A stretch of DNA of 64,000 nucleotides, taken from assembly GCA_963713275.1 (NCBI GenBank), contig CAVQLG010000006.1, positions 62,001 through 126,000 of the forward strand. Reading direction: 5' to 3'. Below, in pieces: positions 1 through 7,762 of the stretch (its first letter is position 1; every line of letters begins with the position of its first letter). Below the pieces are notes generated by a model. The model searched no databases, was not told where the DNA came from, and worked only from the letters and a program-made list of their open reading frames with translations. This DNA is from CAIWHR01 sp963713275. Lineage in GTDB: Bacteria > Pseudomonadota > Gammaproteobacteria > Burkholderiales > Casimicrobiaceae. Position numbers and translations under genes: made by a program.

Positions 1-846
1 GCCGAGGACCGCCGCGATGCGCCCCGTCCGCTCCCAATCCCAGCCGTGGGCAATCCCGTACAGGATGCCGGCGCGGTAGGCGTCGCCGCAGCCGGTGGGG
101 TCGACCAGCGCTTCCGCCCGGACCGCGGGAACATCGATCACGCTGCCATCGACGCGGATGCGCGAGCCGGCGGCGCCGAGCGTCTCGATCACCGCGTCTA
201 CGCGCCCGGCGATGTCGGCCATCGACAGCCCGGTCCGCTCGCACAAGAGCCGGCCTTCGTAGTCGTTGACGGCGAGGTAGCTCGCGGCGTCGATCATCTC
301 GATGAGGTCCTCGCCCGAGAACAGCGGCATTCCCTGCCCCGGATCGAAGATGAAGGGAACGCCGGCGCTGGCGAACCCGGCGACGTGGCGGCGCATGCCG
401 TCCTTGCCGTCGGGGGCGACGATCCCGAGCGCCACGGCGGCGATGTCCTCGACCCGGTTTTCGTGCGAGAAGTTCATCGCCCCGGGGTGGAAGGCGGTGA
501 TCTGGTTGTCGTCGAGGTCGGTGATGATGAACGCCTGCGCGGTGAAGGTCCCGGGAATCGTGCGCAGACCGTCGTGCGCCACGGCGAGCTCGGTCAGTCG
601 CTCGCGGTAGGCCGCCCCGTCGTCGCCGATCGTCGCCATCACCACGGGCTCCCCGCCCAGGGCCTTCAGGTTGTACGCGATGTTGCCCGCGCAGCCACCC
701 CACTCCCGCCGCATGTCGCCCACCGTGAACGAGACCGACAGCAGGTGCACCTGCTCGGGAAGGATGTGCCGGGCGAAACGGTCCGGGAACACCATGATCG
801 TGTCGTAGGCGAGCGAACCGCAGATCAGCGTGCGTGGGCTTGTCAT
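1..846 (-). CDS. PfkB-family carbohydrate/nucleoside kinase (partial)
   Basis: ATP-dependent sugar or nucleoside kinase of the ribokinase/adenosine kinase fold. The ATG lies at 844-846 and 282 codons are present; the C-terminus runs off the left edge. The N-terminus starts ICGSLAYDTIM, as in adenosine-kinase-like PfkB proteins, followed by the glycine-rich substrate segment GGCAGNIAYNLKALGG (about residues 50-66). The second PfkB signature, DPTGCGDAYRAG, begins near residue 249 and holds the catalytic base Asp255 and the anion-hole glycines; the usual GAGD is GCGD here. It lies 49 nt downstream of the algR-like gene on the same strand, so it may be co-transcribed. The substrate cannot be decided; adenosine kinase is one option. 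Confidence 0.85.
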   Translation of the reverse strand, partial: MTSPRTLICGSLAYDTIMVFPDRFARHILPEQVHLLSVSFTVGDMRREWGGCAGNIAYNLKALGGEPVVMATIGDDGAAYRERLTELAVAHDGLRTIPGTFTAQAFIITDLDDNQITAFHPGAMNFSHENRVEDIAAVALGIVAPDGKDGMRRHVAGFASAGVPFIFDPGQGMPLFSGEDLIEMIDAASYLAVNDYEGRLLCERTGLSMADIAGRVDAVIETLGAAGSRIRVDGSVIDVPAVRAEALVDPTGCGDAYRAGILYGIAHGWDWERTGRIAAVLG

Positions 847-895
847 CGCAGGGGTGTCGTCAAGGGGGTGGGCGATCGCGGGGCGGCGCGCTGCG

Positions 896-1657
896 CTAGT
901 CCTTGCCGATCTCGCGGACGACGAACTGCTGCCGGCGCGACACCGCGAGCGTCTCCGGAACGCCGCGCAGCAGCACCTCCCAGTGCGCGTCGCCCTCGTC
1001 GCCGACGTGGCGCTCGAAGCCGCGGATGAACTCGCGGGCCACGAGGCAGTTGCGGTGGACGCGGACGAAGCGCGGTCCGAACTCCTCCTCGAGCCGGGTC
1101 AGCGACTCCTCGAGCAGATACTCGCGCTCGGCCGTGCGGATCGTGATGTACTTGAGCTCGGCCTTGAGATAGACGACGTCCTCCACGGGAACCAGCACCA
1201 CGCGCGAGCGCTCGGTGACCGACAGGAAGCGCCTGGCGTTGGCGGGCATCTGGTCCAGCCGCGCGACCGACAGCGGCTTGAGGCGCGGCAGCTTCTGCAG
1301 CGCAGCGAGCAGCCGCGCGACCCGCACCGGCTTCACGAGGTAGTCGATCGCGTTGACGTCGAAGGCCTCCAGCGCGTGCTCGTGGTACGCGGTGGTGAAG
1401 ATCACGACCGGGGGTTGCGGCAGCTTGAGCAGGTGGCGGGCGAGCTCGATCCCGTCCATTCCCGGCATGCGGATGTCGGTGAGCACGAGGTCGGCGCCGA
1501 CGGCCTGCAGCATGTCGATCGCCTCGCGCCCGCCGGCGGCCTCGCCCACGACGACGACCGGGATCGCGGCCGCGCAGTCGTCGAGCACGTCGCGCAGCCG
1601 GCGGCGCGCCGGCGCCTCGTCGTCGACGACGAGCACCCGCAACCGCGGCTCAGCCAC
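896..1657 (-). CDS. algR: LytTR-family response regulator (AlgR-like)
   Basis: Two-component response regulator of 253 aa. Residues 1-125 are a receiver domain: acidic pocket DDE near residue 12, phospho-acceptor Asp61 in LVLTDIRMPGMDG, and Lys in the LVKPV segment. Residues about 150-253 form a LytTR DNA-binding domain (VEDVVYLKAELKYITIRT, then FVRVHRNCLVAREFI). It overlaps the sensor kinase gene by 8 nt, so the two are translationally coupled. In Pseudomonas and many betaproteobacteria this pair lies divergent from argH, exactly as here. The name is by family and synteny; its regulon is unknown. Confidence 0.88.
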   Translation of the reverse strand: MAEPRLRVLVVDDEAPARRRLRDVLDDCAAAIPVVVVGEAAGGREAIDMLQAVGADLVLTDIRMPGMDGIELARHLLKLPQPPVVIFTTAYHEHALEAFDVNAIDYLVKPVRVARLLAALQKLPRLKPLSVARLDQMPANARRFLSVTERSRVVLVPVEDVVYLKAELKYITIRTAEREYLLEESLTRLEEEFGPRFVRVHRNCLVAREFIRGFERHVGDEGDAHWEVLLRGVPETLAVSRRQQFVVREIGKD

Positions 1658-2717
1658 GGCCGGCCTCCGCCACGGTTCGGGGTCCGCGGCGCAGCAGCGA
1701 GGGCTGCGCGCTGCGGAACGGCATCCGGATGTGGACCTCGTAGACGTCGGCGCGCACGCGCGCGGAAAGGCTCGCCTCGGCGTCGAAATGCAGCGCCAGG
1801 CGCTCGCGGACGTTGGCGACGGCCATCTTGTTGCCGGCGTGGTGGCTGCCGCCCTCGCTCCGGTAGGGGTTGCGCAGGATCGCGTGCACGTCGCCGCCCT
1901 TGTAGAAGACGTTGACCGACACCACCCCCGGCTCCGACAACGGCTCGATGCCGTGGTACACGGCGTTCTCGAGCAGGGGCTGCAGCACGAGCGGTGGCAC
2001 CAGTGCGTCGCGGGGCATGTTCTTCGTGTGCCATTCCACCTGCAGGCGCTCGCCGAGCCGAAGCTTCTCCAGCGCCAGATACTGCCGGCAAAGCTGCACC
2101 TCGTCGGCGAGCGGCGCCAACTCGCGATTGTCGCGCATCAGCACGCGAAAGAGGTCGGCCATGTCTTCGAGCGCCGTCTCGGCGCGCGAGGGCTCCGACC
2201 GCACCAGGGACAGCGCCGCGTTGATGCTGTTGAAGAGGAAGTGAGGCCGGATCCGCGCCTGCAGCGCCTGCAGCCTCGCCTCGGCGAGCGCCGGCGACAA
2301 CGCCTTGGCGCGCAGGCGGAAGTAGCCCGCCAGCACGGCATAGAGCAGCAGCGCGAAGACGAGCCGGCGCAGCAGCGCCTCCGAGGGCTGCGGCGCGAAC
2401 TCCTGCAGCAGCAGGTGGACGGCGATCCCCGTCCCGACCACGACCGCGGCTACCGCCGCCGCCCAGGTGCCCCACGAGACGCGCGCGAGCCATGGCTGGG
2501 CAATATAGAGCACCAACAGCGCGAGCAGCAGGTGCGGCTCGACGATCGCGGCGAGGTCGACGCACTCGGCGGCAAGGTGCTCCCACCGGGGCTCCCGCAG
2601 CCACGCGGCGACCAGCACCGCGGCGTTCACGGCCAGCAGCGCACGCAGGAACGTTCCCATGTTGCGGAAGTCCGGCAGTGCGAGGGGAGCGTCGTTTTGT
2701 CTTATAATCGGCCGCAT
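1650..2717 (-). CDS. algZ: LytS/AlgZ-type membrane sensor histidine kinase
   Basis: Membrane histidine kinase paired with the downstream LytTR regulator. About four hydrophobic segments fill the first 140 residues. The His_kinase domain has phospho-acceptor His in RIRPHFLFNSINAAL (about residue 165 counted from the most upstream ATG), the PLVLQPLLENAVYHGIEP N-box, and a C-terminal ATPase domain that lacks the classical long G-boxes, as usual for the LytS class. Possible starts are ATG at 2735, 2717 and 2660. I prefer 2717 because the segment LPDFRN before 2660 is typical of the family. It is divergent from argH and shares a short intergenic region with it. Confidence 0.85.
   Translation of the reverse strand: MRPIIRQNDAPLALPDFRNMGTFLRALLAVNAAVLVAAWLREPRWEHLAAECVDLAAIVEPHLLLALLVLYIAQPWLARVSWGTWAAAVAAVVVGTGIAVHLLLQEFAPQPSEALLRRLVFALLLYAVLAGYFRLRAKALSPALAEARLQALQARIRPHFLFNSINAALSLVRSEPSRAETALEDMADLFRVLMRDNRELAPLADEVQLCRQYLALEKLRLGERLQVEWHTKNMPRDALVPPLVLQPLLENAVYHGIEPLSEPGVVSVNVFYKGGDVHAILRNPYRSEGGSHHAGNKMAVANVRERLALHFDAEASLSARVRADVYEVHIRMPFRSAQPSLLRRGPRTVAEAGRG
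2703..2708 (+). promoter_or_regulatory. Consensus -10 box (TATAAT) reading toward argH
   Basis: A perfect TATAAT lies between the divergent algZ and argH genes and points toward argH. No good -35 hexamer is visible 16-18 bp upstream. The predicted transcript would have a leader of about 200 nt before the likely argH ATG at 2916, with no recognisable element in it. Confidence 0.5.
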
Positions 2718-2915
2718 TCCGACATCAGCATGCAAGGTTCGTGCCCATGAACGGCGTCGCCGCCCGCGGTGATGGCAGCGCCCATGCGGTGCCCGCGGCA
2801 GCAGCTATTGTCGGCAACCGGCGCCGGCGGGGCAAGCACCCCGCGACCGTCTGCGCTGCGACCCGCTGTGCCGCCCCTGCGCGCGCTCGCCCCTCGCTCC
2901 GGAGATCCCCAACCG

Positions 2916-4329
2916 ATGGCTGAAATCCCCCGTCCCCGCCCCGGCCTCCGCCAGCGGCGGCTGGTCGGGCCGCTTCGCCGAGCCGGTTTCGGAGCGGGTC
3001 AAGCGCTTCACCGCGTCGGTGGACTTCGACCGCAGGCTCGCCGCCGTCGATATCGCCGGGTCGCTTGCGCACGCGCGGATGCTGGCGGCGGTCGGCGTGC
3101 TGTCCGGCGAGGACTTCGCGGCGATCGAGCGCGGGCTCGCCACGGTCCGCGGCGAGATCGAGCGCGGCGAATTCACCTGGTCGCGCGATCTCGAGGACGT
3201 CCACTTCAACGTCGAGAAACGGCTCACGGCGCTGGTGGGCGATGCGGGCAAGCGCCTGCACACCGCGCGCTCGCGCAACGACCAGGTCGCCACCGACCTG
3301 CGGCTGTGGCTGCGGGAGTCGATCGACGGCCTGCAGGACGCGCTCGCCGTGTTGCGCGGTGCGTTCCTCGACCTCGCCGAGCGCCACGCCGACACCGTCA
3401 TGCCCGGCTTCACGCACCTGCAGGTCGCACAACCGGTCACGTTCGGGCACCACCTGCTCGCCTACGAGGCGATGTTCTCCCGGGACGCCGAGCGCCTGGC
3501 CGACTGCCGCAGACGTGTCAACCGCCTGCCGCTCGGCAGTGCCGCGCTGGCGGGAACGAGCTATCCGATCGACCGCGAGCAGGTCGCGGCAGAGCTGGGA
3601 TTCGAGGGCCTGTGCGGCAACTCGCTCGACGCCGTGTCCGATCGCGACTTCGCCGTCGAGTTCGCGGCGGCGGCCTCGCTGCTCATGGTCCATCTCTCCC
3701 GCTTCGCGGAGGAGCTGATCGTTTGGATGAGCCCGCGCTTCCGCTTCGTCGCGCTCGCCGACCGTTTCTGCACCGGCAGTTCGATCATGCCGCAGAAGAA
3801 GAACCCCGACGTCCCGGAGCTCGTCCGCGGCAAGACCGGCCGCGTCGTCGGCAACCTGATGGGGCTGCTGATGCTGATGAAGGGCCAGCCGCTCGCCTAC
3901 AACAAGGACAACCAGGAGGACAAGGAGCCGCTGTTCGACACGGTCGACACGCTCGCGGACAGCCTGGCGGTTCTCGCTGACCTGGTCGCCAACGGCATCG
4001 CCGTCGACGCCCCCCGGATGCGCGCGGCGGCGCGCGAAGGCTTCGCCACCGCGACCGACCTCGCCGACTATCTGGTCAAGAGGGGCGTGCCCTTCCGCGA
4101 CGCGCACGAGGCCGTCGCGCGCGCGGTCCGACGCGCGGAGAGCGCCGGCGTCGACCTTGCCGACCTGCCGCTCGACGTGCTCCGCGAGTTCTCGCCGCTG
4201 ATCGGCGACGACGTCTTTGCCGTGCTCACCCTCGACGGCTCGGTCGCAAGCCGCGATCACCCCGGCGGCACCGCGCCGGCGCGGGTGCGCTCGGCGATCG
4301 TTGCCGCGCGTGCCGCGCTCGGCCGTTGA
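2916..4329 (+). CDS. argH: Argininosuccinate lyase (one apparent frameshift near the start)
   Basis: Final step of arginine synthesis: argininosuccinate to arginine plus fumarate. Fumarase/aspartase superfamily, with the signature loop GSSIMPQKKNPD encoded near 3777-3812 and TARSRNDQVATDLRL in the N-terminal part. The conserved N-terminus GWSGRFAEPVSERVKRF is encoded from about 2956 in the main frame, but that frame has no ATG, GTG or TTG before it back to the stop at 2770. An ATG at 2916, preceded by GGAG at 2901-2904, is one base out of register. Removing one base at 2943, an extra G after CCC, joins it to the main frame. I take 2916 as the true start. The conservative in-frame start is GTG 3019, which would delete conserved residues. 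Confidence 0.9.
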
Positions 4330-4335
4330 CCGGCG

Positions 4336-4656
4336 ATGCCCTCGGCCGCGGACGCGCTGGGCTTCGCCGCCGCGCTGCTCACGACCTTCGCCTTCGTCCC
4401 CCAGGTCGTGCGGATCGTCAGGACGCGCTCGGCACACGACATCTCGTGGTGGATGTTCGGCGTCTTCAGTCTCGGCGTTGCCCTCTGGCTGGGATACGGG
4501 ATCATGATAGGTGCGCTGCCGGTGATCCTCGCCAACGGCGTGACCCTGGCCCTGGCGCTGTCGATCCTGGTCTTGAAGTGGCGATTCGGGCGCGACCCGC
4601 CGCGCTCGCACGACGGCGCCGAGCGACACATCCGGCGTTTGAGGAGACGTTCATGA
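4336..4656 (+). CDS. PQ-loop / SemiSWEET-type membrane protein
   Basis: Small integral membrane protein of 106 aa with three predicted helices (about residues 5-24, 38-57 and 62-82). The PQ motif (FVPQVVRIVRTRSAHDIS) closes helix 1, followed by the WW residues typical of SemiSWEET proteins, which work as homodimers in sugar or small-solute transport. The arginine-rich tail (after about residue 85) is not part of the fold. Its stop overlaps the next ATG (ATGA), so it is probably translated with the dehydrogenase. The substrate is unknown. Confidence 0.8.
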   Translation: MPSAADALGFAAALLTTFAFVPQVVRIVRTRSAHDISWWMFGVFSLGVALWLGYGIMIGALPVILANGVTLALALSILVLKWRFGRDPPRSHDGAERHIRRLRRRS

Positions 4657-5534
4657 CCGCGCGCAACCTCGCGTTCCTGGGACTGGGAGTGATGGGCTTC
4701 CCGATGGCCGGCCACCTCGCCGCAGCCGGTCACCGGGTGACGGTGTTCAATCGGAGCCCGGCGAAAGCGGCCCGCTGGGTCGAGCGTCACGGCGGTTGCA
4801 GCGCGGCGACCCCCGCCCAGGCGGCCGCCGGCGCCGATCTCGTGCTGATGTGCGTCGGCAACGACGACGACGCGCGCGCGGTGGCGACCGGACCGCAGGG
4901 CGCGCTGGCCGGCATGCGCGCGGGCGCGATCCTCGTCGACCACACGACCGCGTCGGCGGGCGTCGCGCGCGAGATCCACGGCGCCGCCGCGGCCCGCGGC
5001 GTCGGGTTCCTCGACGCCCCGGTCTCGGGCGGGCAGGCCGGCGCCGAGAACGGCAAGCTCACGATCATGGTCGGCGGCGACGCCGAGACCTTTGCCGCAG
5101 CCTTGCCCACGCTCGGCCATTACGCCCGGGCCGTCACGTTGATGGGCGGCCCCGGCGCCGGCCAGCTCACCAAGATGGTCAATCAGATCTGCATCGCCGG
5201 ACTCCTGCAGTCGCTTGCCGAGGGTATCCACTTTGGCGTGCGCGCAGGCCTCGACGTCGAGCGCGTGCTCGACGTCATCGGCAAAGGCGCGGCCCAGTCC
5301 TGGCAGCTGGAGAATCGCGGCAAGACGATGCTGGCCGACCAGTTCGATTTCGGATTCGCCGTCGACTGGATGCGCAAGGACCTTGGCATCTGCCTCGCCG
5401 AGGCCCGTGCCAACGGGGCCTCGCTTCCCGTCGCGGCGCTCGTCGACCAGTTCTACGCGCGGGTGCAGGCGCAGGGCGGCGGGCGCTGGGACACCTCGAG
5501 CCTGCTGCGCGTCCTGCAGGAGCGGCGGCCCTGA
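4653..5534 (+). CDS. NAD(P)-dependent beta-hydroxyacid dehydrogenase (3-hydroxyisobutyrate dehydrogenase family)
   Basis: Cytosolic oxidoreductase of 293 aa. The Rossmann motif GLGVMGFPMAGHLAAAGH lies at residues 9-26. The substrate-binding signature is seen in FLDAPVSGGQAGAENG (about 120-135), with catalytic Lys in GQLTKMVNQ (about 171-179). The C-terminal helical domain is intact. The start is chosen at the ATG in the ATGA overlap with the previous gene, preceded by GAGGAGA. The family oxidises 3-hydroxyisobutyrate, tartronate semialdehyde or related hydroxyacids; the exact substrate is not readable from sequence. Confidence 0.87.
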   Translation: MTARNLAFLGLGVMGFPMAGHLAAAGHRVTVFNRSPAKAARWVERHGGCSAATPAQAAAGADLVLMCVGNDDDARAVATGPQGALAGMRAGAILVDHTTASAGVAREIHGAAAARGVGFLDAPVSGGQAGAENGKLTIMVGGDAETFAAALPTLGHYARAVTLMGGPGAGQLTKMVNQICIAGLLQSLAEGIHFGVRAGLDVERVLDVIGKGAAQSWQLENRGKTMLADQFDFGFAVDWMRKDLGICLAEARANGASLPVAALVDQFYARVQAQGGGRWDTSSLLRVLQERRP

Positions 5535-5703
5535 GAGGGAGCGGCCGGCCTGCGACAACGGCGCCTAACTCCGCGCTTCGAGCGCCAACCTTCGCCAATC
5601 GCGCTCTGCGCGCCCGGAGCGCGCGCGAAGCTCGCGGCCAAGCCGCCGCGACAGGCTCCCCGGGCCGGCGGGGCCGCAAGCAGGGGCGCACGGCCCGCCC
5701 GGA

Positions 5704-6135
5704 TCAGGGCGGCGGGGGCAGCGCATCCACGACGACCACTTCGGTCGTGACCTCTGCCGTATGCGCGAGCATGATCGTCGCGGAGCAGTACTTCTGTTTC
5801 GACAGCGCCACCGCGCGCTCGACCTGCCGCGCATCGAGACCGCTGCCGGCCACCGTGTACCGCAGGTGGATGCGGGTGAACACCCGCGGATCGGTTTGCG
5901 CCCGCTGCGCGTCGGCTTCAACGACGCAGTCGGCGATCGGCTGGCGAGCCTTCTTGAGAATCATCACCACGTCGAAGGCCGTGCAGCCGGCGGCGCCGAT
6001 CAGCACCAGCTCCATCGGCCGCAGCCCGAGGTTGCGTCCGCCGTGCTCCGGCGCACCGTCGATCACCACCGCATGACCGCTGCCCGCTTCGCCGACGAAG
6101 CTCATTCCCTCGTTCCATTTGACCCGCGCCTTCAT
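5704..6135 (-). CDS. OsmC family protein
   Basis: 143-aa OsmC/Ohr-fold protein. The sequence GRNLGLRPMELVLIGAAGCTAFDVVMILKK contains the first conserved cysteine (GC, about residue 51). A second cysteine follows in KYCSATIML (about residue 116), the pair used by the family for thiol-dependent peroxide reduction. This subgroup (YhfA-like) is common in proteobacteria and of uncertain physiological role. It converges on the dehydrogenase gene upstream in the window. Confidence 0.85.
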   Translation of the reverse strand: MKARVKWNEGMSFVGEAGSGHAVVIDGAPEHGGRNLGLRPMELVLIGAAGCTAFDVVMILKKARQPIADCVVEADAQRAQTDPRVFTRIHLRYTVAGSGLDARQVERAVALSKQKYCSATIMLAHTAEVTTEVVVVDALPPPP

Positions 6136-6447
6136 GGCTTGCCGCTCCTCTCGTGCATTGCGTTGCTACCGGACGCACCGCCAAGGCCGCCGCAGTGCGC
6201 GCCCGGGCGCCAGTCAAGCCGAGCGCGGCAGCGCCGACGCCGCGCCGGCTCCCTGCGCCGCCGTGAAACGCGAAACCTTCGGTCCGCGGATGCGCTCGCC
6301 GCCAAAGCGGCGCACCGGATAACGTGGCCAAGACGGGGCGACTCCGCCGGCGCGCCGGCCCGCGGCGGATTCGTGCCGGTTTGCTCTGGCCGCGCAGGTC
6401 GAGGTGAGGTCGTTTTGCTGCATGAAGCGCCATCTGCCGGGATGGCG
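6136..6447. other. Non-coding stretch upstream of the sRNA locus
   Basis: About 310 bp between the start of the OsmC gene and the sRNA promoter. I see no credible gene or repeat. It presumably holds the OsmC promoter, but no convincing -10/-35 pair stands out. Confidence 0.5.
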
Positions 6448-6476
6448 TTGCCTTGTGCAGCGCAATATGCCATAAT
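6448..6476 (+). promoter_or_regulatory. Sigma70-type promoter of the candidate sRNA
   Basis: TTGCCT at 6448-6453 and CATAAT at 6471-6476 are separated by exactly 17 bp. The predicted transcription start is near 6483. No coding sequence begins within 300 nt downstream, but a strong terminator follows about 110 nt later. Confidence 0.7.
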
Positions 6477-6482
6477 CATGAC

Positions 6483-6591
6483 GCTCGCAGACCTGCGGAG
6501 TATCTCCTACTCCCACTGTGGGCCATTCCTCCCTTCCTCCTCCTAGGGTGGAATCCTTGGGGCGCGGTCGCAACCGATCGCGCCCTTTTTT
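6483..6591 (+). ncRNA. Candidate small RNA with anti-Shine-Dalgarno hairpin loop
   Basis: About 109-nt transcript predicted from its promoter to its terminator. A hairpin GGAGTA/TACTCC (6497-6502 with 6508-6513) has loop TCTCC. A second hairpin pairs 6525-6534 with 6545-6554 (ATTCC/GGAAT, one T-T mismatch, CCC/GGG, T/A) and exposes the 10-nt loop TCCTCCTCCT at 6535-6544, complementary to ribosome-binding sites. The 3' end is an 11-bp GC-rich hairpin with six Ts. No ORF with a start codon and ribosome site fits inside. Anti-SD small RNAs are known in alpha- and betaproteobacteria, including a betaproteobacterial family found because it was toxic on cloning. Membership is my inference. It sits upstream of rplM but ends before the rplM promoter. 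Confidence 0.72.
6560..6591 (+). terminator. Rho-independent terminator of the sRNA
   Basis: GGGCGCGGTCG (6560-6570), loop CAAC, then CGATCGCGCCC (6575-6585): 11 bp with one G-T pair, followed by TTTTTT at 6586-6591. The T run exists only for rightward transcription. Confidence 0.85.
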
Positions 6592-6724
6592 CGCCCTCCG
6601 GGCCGCCGCGCCACCGCGCATCGGCGCTGATCGGGAAGCCCCGACCTCCCGCCCCGGGCCGCCCGGGCGGTGCCGCCGCTGCCCGCCCGGGCGACGCTCG
6701 TTCGCGCCGGCGTGCGATGCCGTG

Positions 6725-6753
6725 TTGCCCAGGGCGTTGAAACGGATTATGAT
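6725..6753 (+). promoter_or_regulatory. Promoter of rplM-rpsI
   Basis: TTGCCC (6725-6730), 17-bp spacer, TATGAT (6748-6753). The transcription start would be near 6760, giving a leader of about 35 nt before the rplM ATG at 6795. It is separate from the sRNA promoter, so the sRNA is not simply the rplM leader. Confidence 0.65.
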
Positions 6754-6794
6754 CCAAGACTTTGCTGAATCGACTCAACGTTTCGGACGGACGA

Positions 6795-7223
6795 ATGAAG
6801 ACCTTTTCCGCCAAGCCGCACGAAGTCCAGCGGGATTGGTTCGTGGTGGACGCCACGGACAAAGTGCTCGGCCGCATCGCCAGCCGCATCGCGCTTCGCC
6901 TGCGCGGCAAGCACAAGGCCATCTACACGCCGCACACCGACACCGGCGACTTCATCGTCGTCACCAACGTCGAGAAGCTGCGCGTGACCGGCAACAAGGC
7001 GGAGGACAAGCTCTACCACCGCCACAGCGGCTATCCCGGTGGCGTCACGACGACCAATTTCACGAAGATGCAGCAGCGCTTTCCCGGCCGCGCGCTCGAG
7101 AAAGCCGTCAAGGGCATGCTGCCCAAGGGCCCGCTTGGCTACAGGATGCTGAAGAAACTCAAGTGCTATGCGGGCGCCACGCACCCGCACGCGGCGCAGC
7201 AACCGAAACCTTTGGACATCTGA
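6795..7223 (+). CDS. rplM: 50S ribosomal protein L13
   Basis: 142 aa, the same length as the E. coli protein. It starts MKTFSAKPHEVQRDWFVVDA and contains LGRIASRIALRLRGKHKAIY and the conserved block LEKAVKGMLPKGPLGYRML. L13 is an early-assembly protein of the large subunit. The next gene is rpsI, the usual bicistronic arrangement, 7 nt after this stop. An upstream in-frame start at 6762 would add 11 non-conserved residues and is rejected. Confidence 0.98.
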   Translation: MKTFSAKPHEVQRDWFVVDATDKVLGRIASRIALRLRGKHKAIYTPHTDTGDFIVVTNVEKLRVTGNKAEDKLYHRHSGYPGGVTTTNFTKMQQRFPGRALEKAVKGMLPKGPLGYRMLKKLKCYAGATHPHAAQQPKPLDI

Positions 7224-7230
7224 GCCTCCC

Positions 7231-7623
7231 ATGATCGGCAACTACTACTACGGCACCGGCCGGCGCAAGAGCGCGGTGGCGCGCGTCTTCCTCAAGCAGG
7301 GCAGCGGCCAGATCGTCGTCAACGACAAACCGATCGACGAGTTCTTCGGCCGCGAGACCGGGCGCATGGTCGTCCGCCAGCCGCTGAAGCTCACCAATCA
7401 CGACACGACCTTCGACATCATGGTCAACGTGGCGGGCGGCGGAGAGTCGGGGCAGGCGGGCGCCGTTCGGCACGGGATCACCCGGGCGCTGATCGACTAC
7501 GACGCGCAGCTGAAGCCCGTCCTGTCCAAGGCCGGACTCGTCACTCGCGACGCGCGGGAAGTCGAGCGCAAGAAAGTCGGCCTGCACAAGGCGCGTCGCC
7601 GCAAGCAGTTCTCCAAGCGCTGA
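7231..7623 (+). CDS. rpsI: 30S ribosomal protein S9
   Basis: 130 aa, full length. N-terminal GTGRRKSAVARVFLK and C-terminal RRRKQFSKR are diagnostic; the basic C-terminal tail reaches the P-site tRNA on the 30S head. It is co-transcribed with rplM and followed directly by a terminator. Confidence 0.98.
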   Translation: MIGNYYYGTGRRKSAVARVFLKQGSGQIVVNDKPIDEFFGRETGRMVVRQPLKLTNHDTTFDIMVNVAGGGESGQAGAVRHGITRALIDYDAQLKPVLSKAGLVTRDAREVERKKVGLHKARRRKQFSKR

Positions 7624-7643
7624 GCGCCCGCTGCCGGCTCGCC

Positions 7644-7669
7644 AAAGGCCGCCCGCCCGGGCGGCCTTT
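7644..7669. terminator. Terminator after rpsI
   Basis: AAAGGCCGCCC (7644-7654), loop GCCC, GGGCGGCCTTT (7659-7669). This perfect 11-bp inverted repeat has an A run on one side and a T run on the other, so it could work in both directions. Confidence 0.8.
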
Positions 7670-7727
7670 GCGTTTCGCAGCCCGGGCTGCACACCCCATT
7701 CCAATGTCATGGGATGTGCCGGCGCGA

Positions 7728-7736
7728 TGCTAGAAT
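7728..7736 (+). promoter_or_regulatory. Extended -10 promoter of argC
   Basis: TGC followed by TAGAAT (7731-7736) is an extended -10 element. The ATG of argC is at 7763. No clear -35 is seen, as is common for extended -10 promoters. Confidence 0.5.
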
Positions 7737-7762
7737 CGCCCCTTCCCGTGCGCGAGGCGACG

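Noticed and set aside
2725..4629. A 634-codon open frame antisense to argH
   Set aside because: Same effect: it mirrors argH codon by codon, has no fold-like hydrophobic pattern, and would erase argH and the algZ/argH promoter.
6795..7223. The sRNA as an L13-autoregulatory leader of rplM
   Set aside because: It ends in its own terminator at 6591, and a separate well-spaced promoter (6725-6753) lies between it and rplM.
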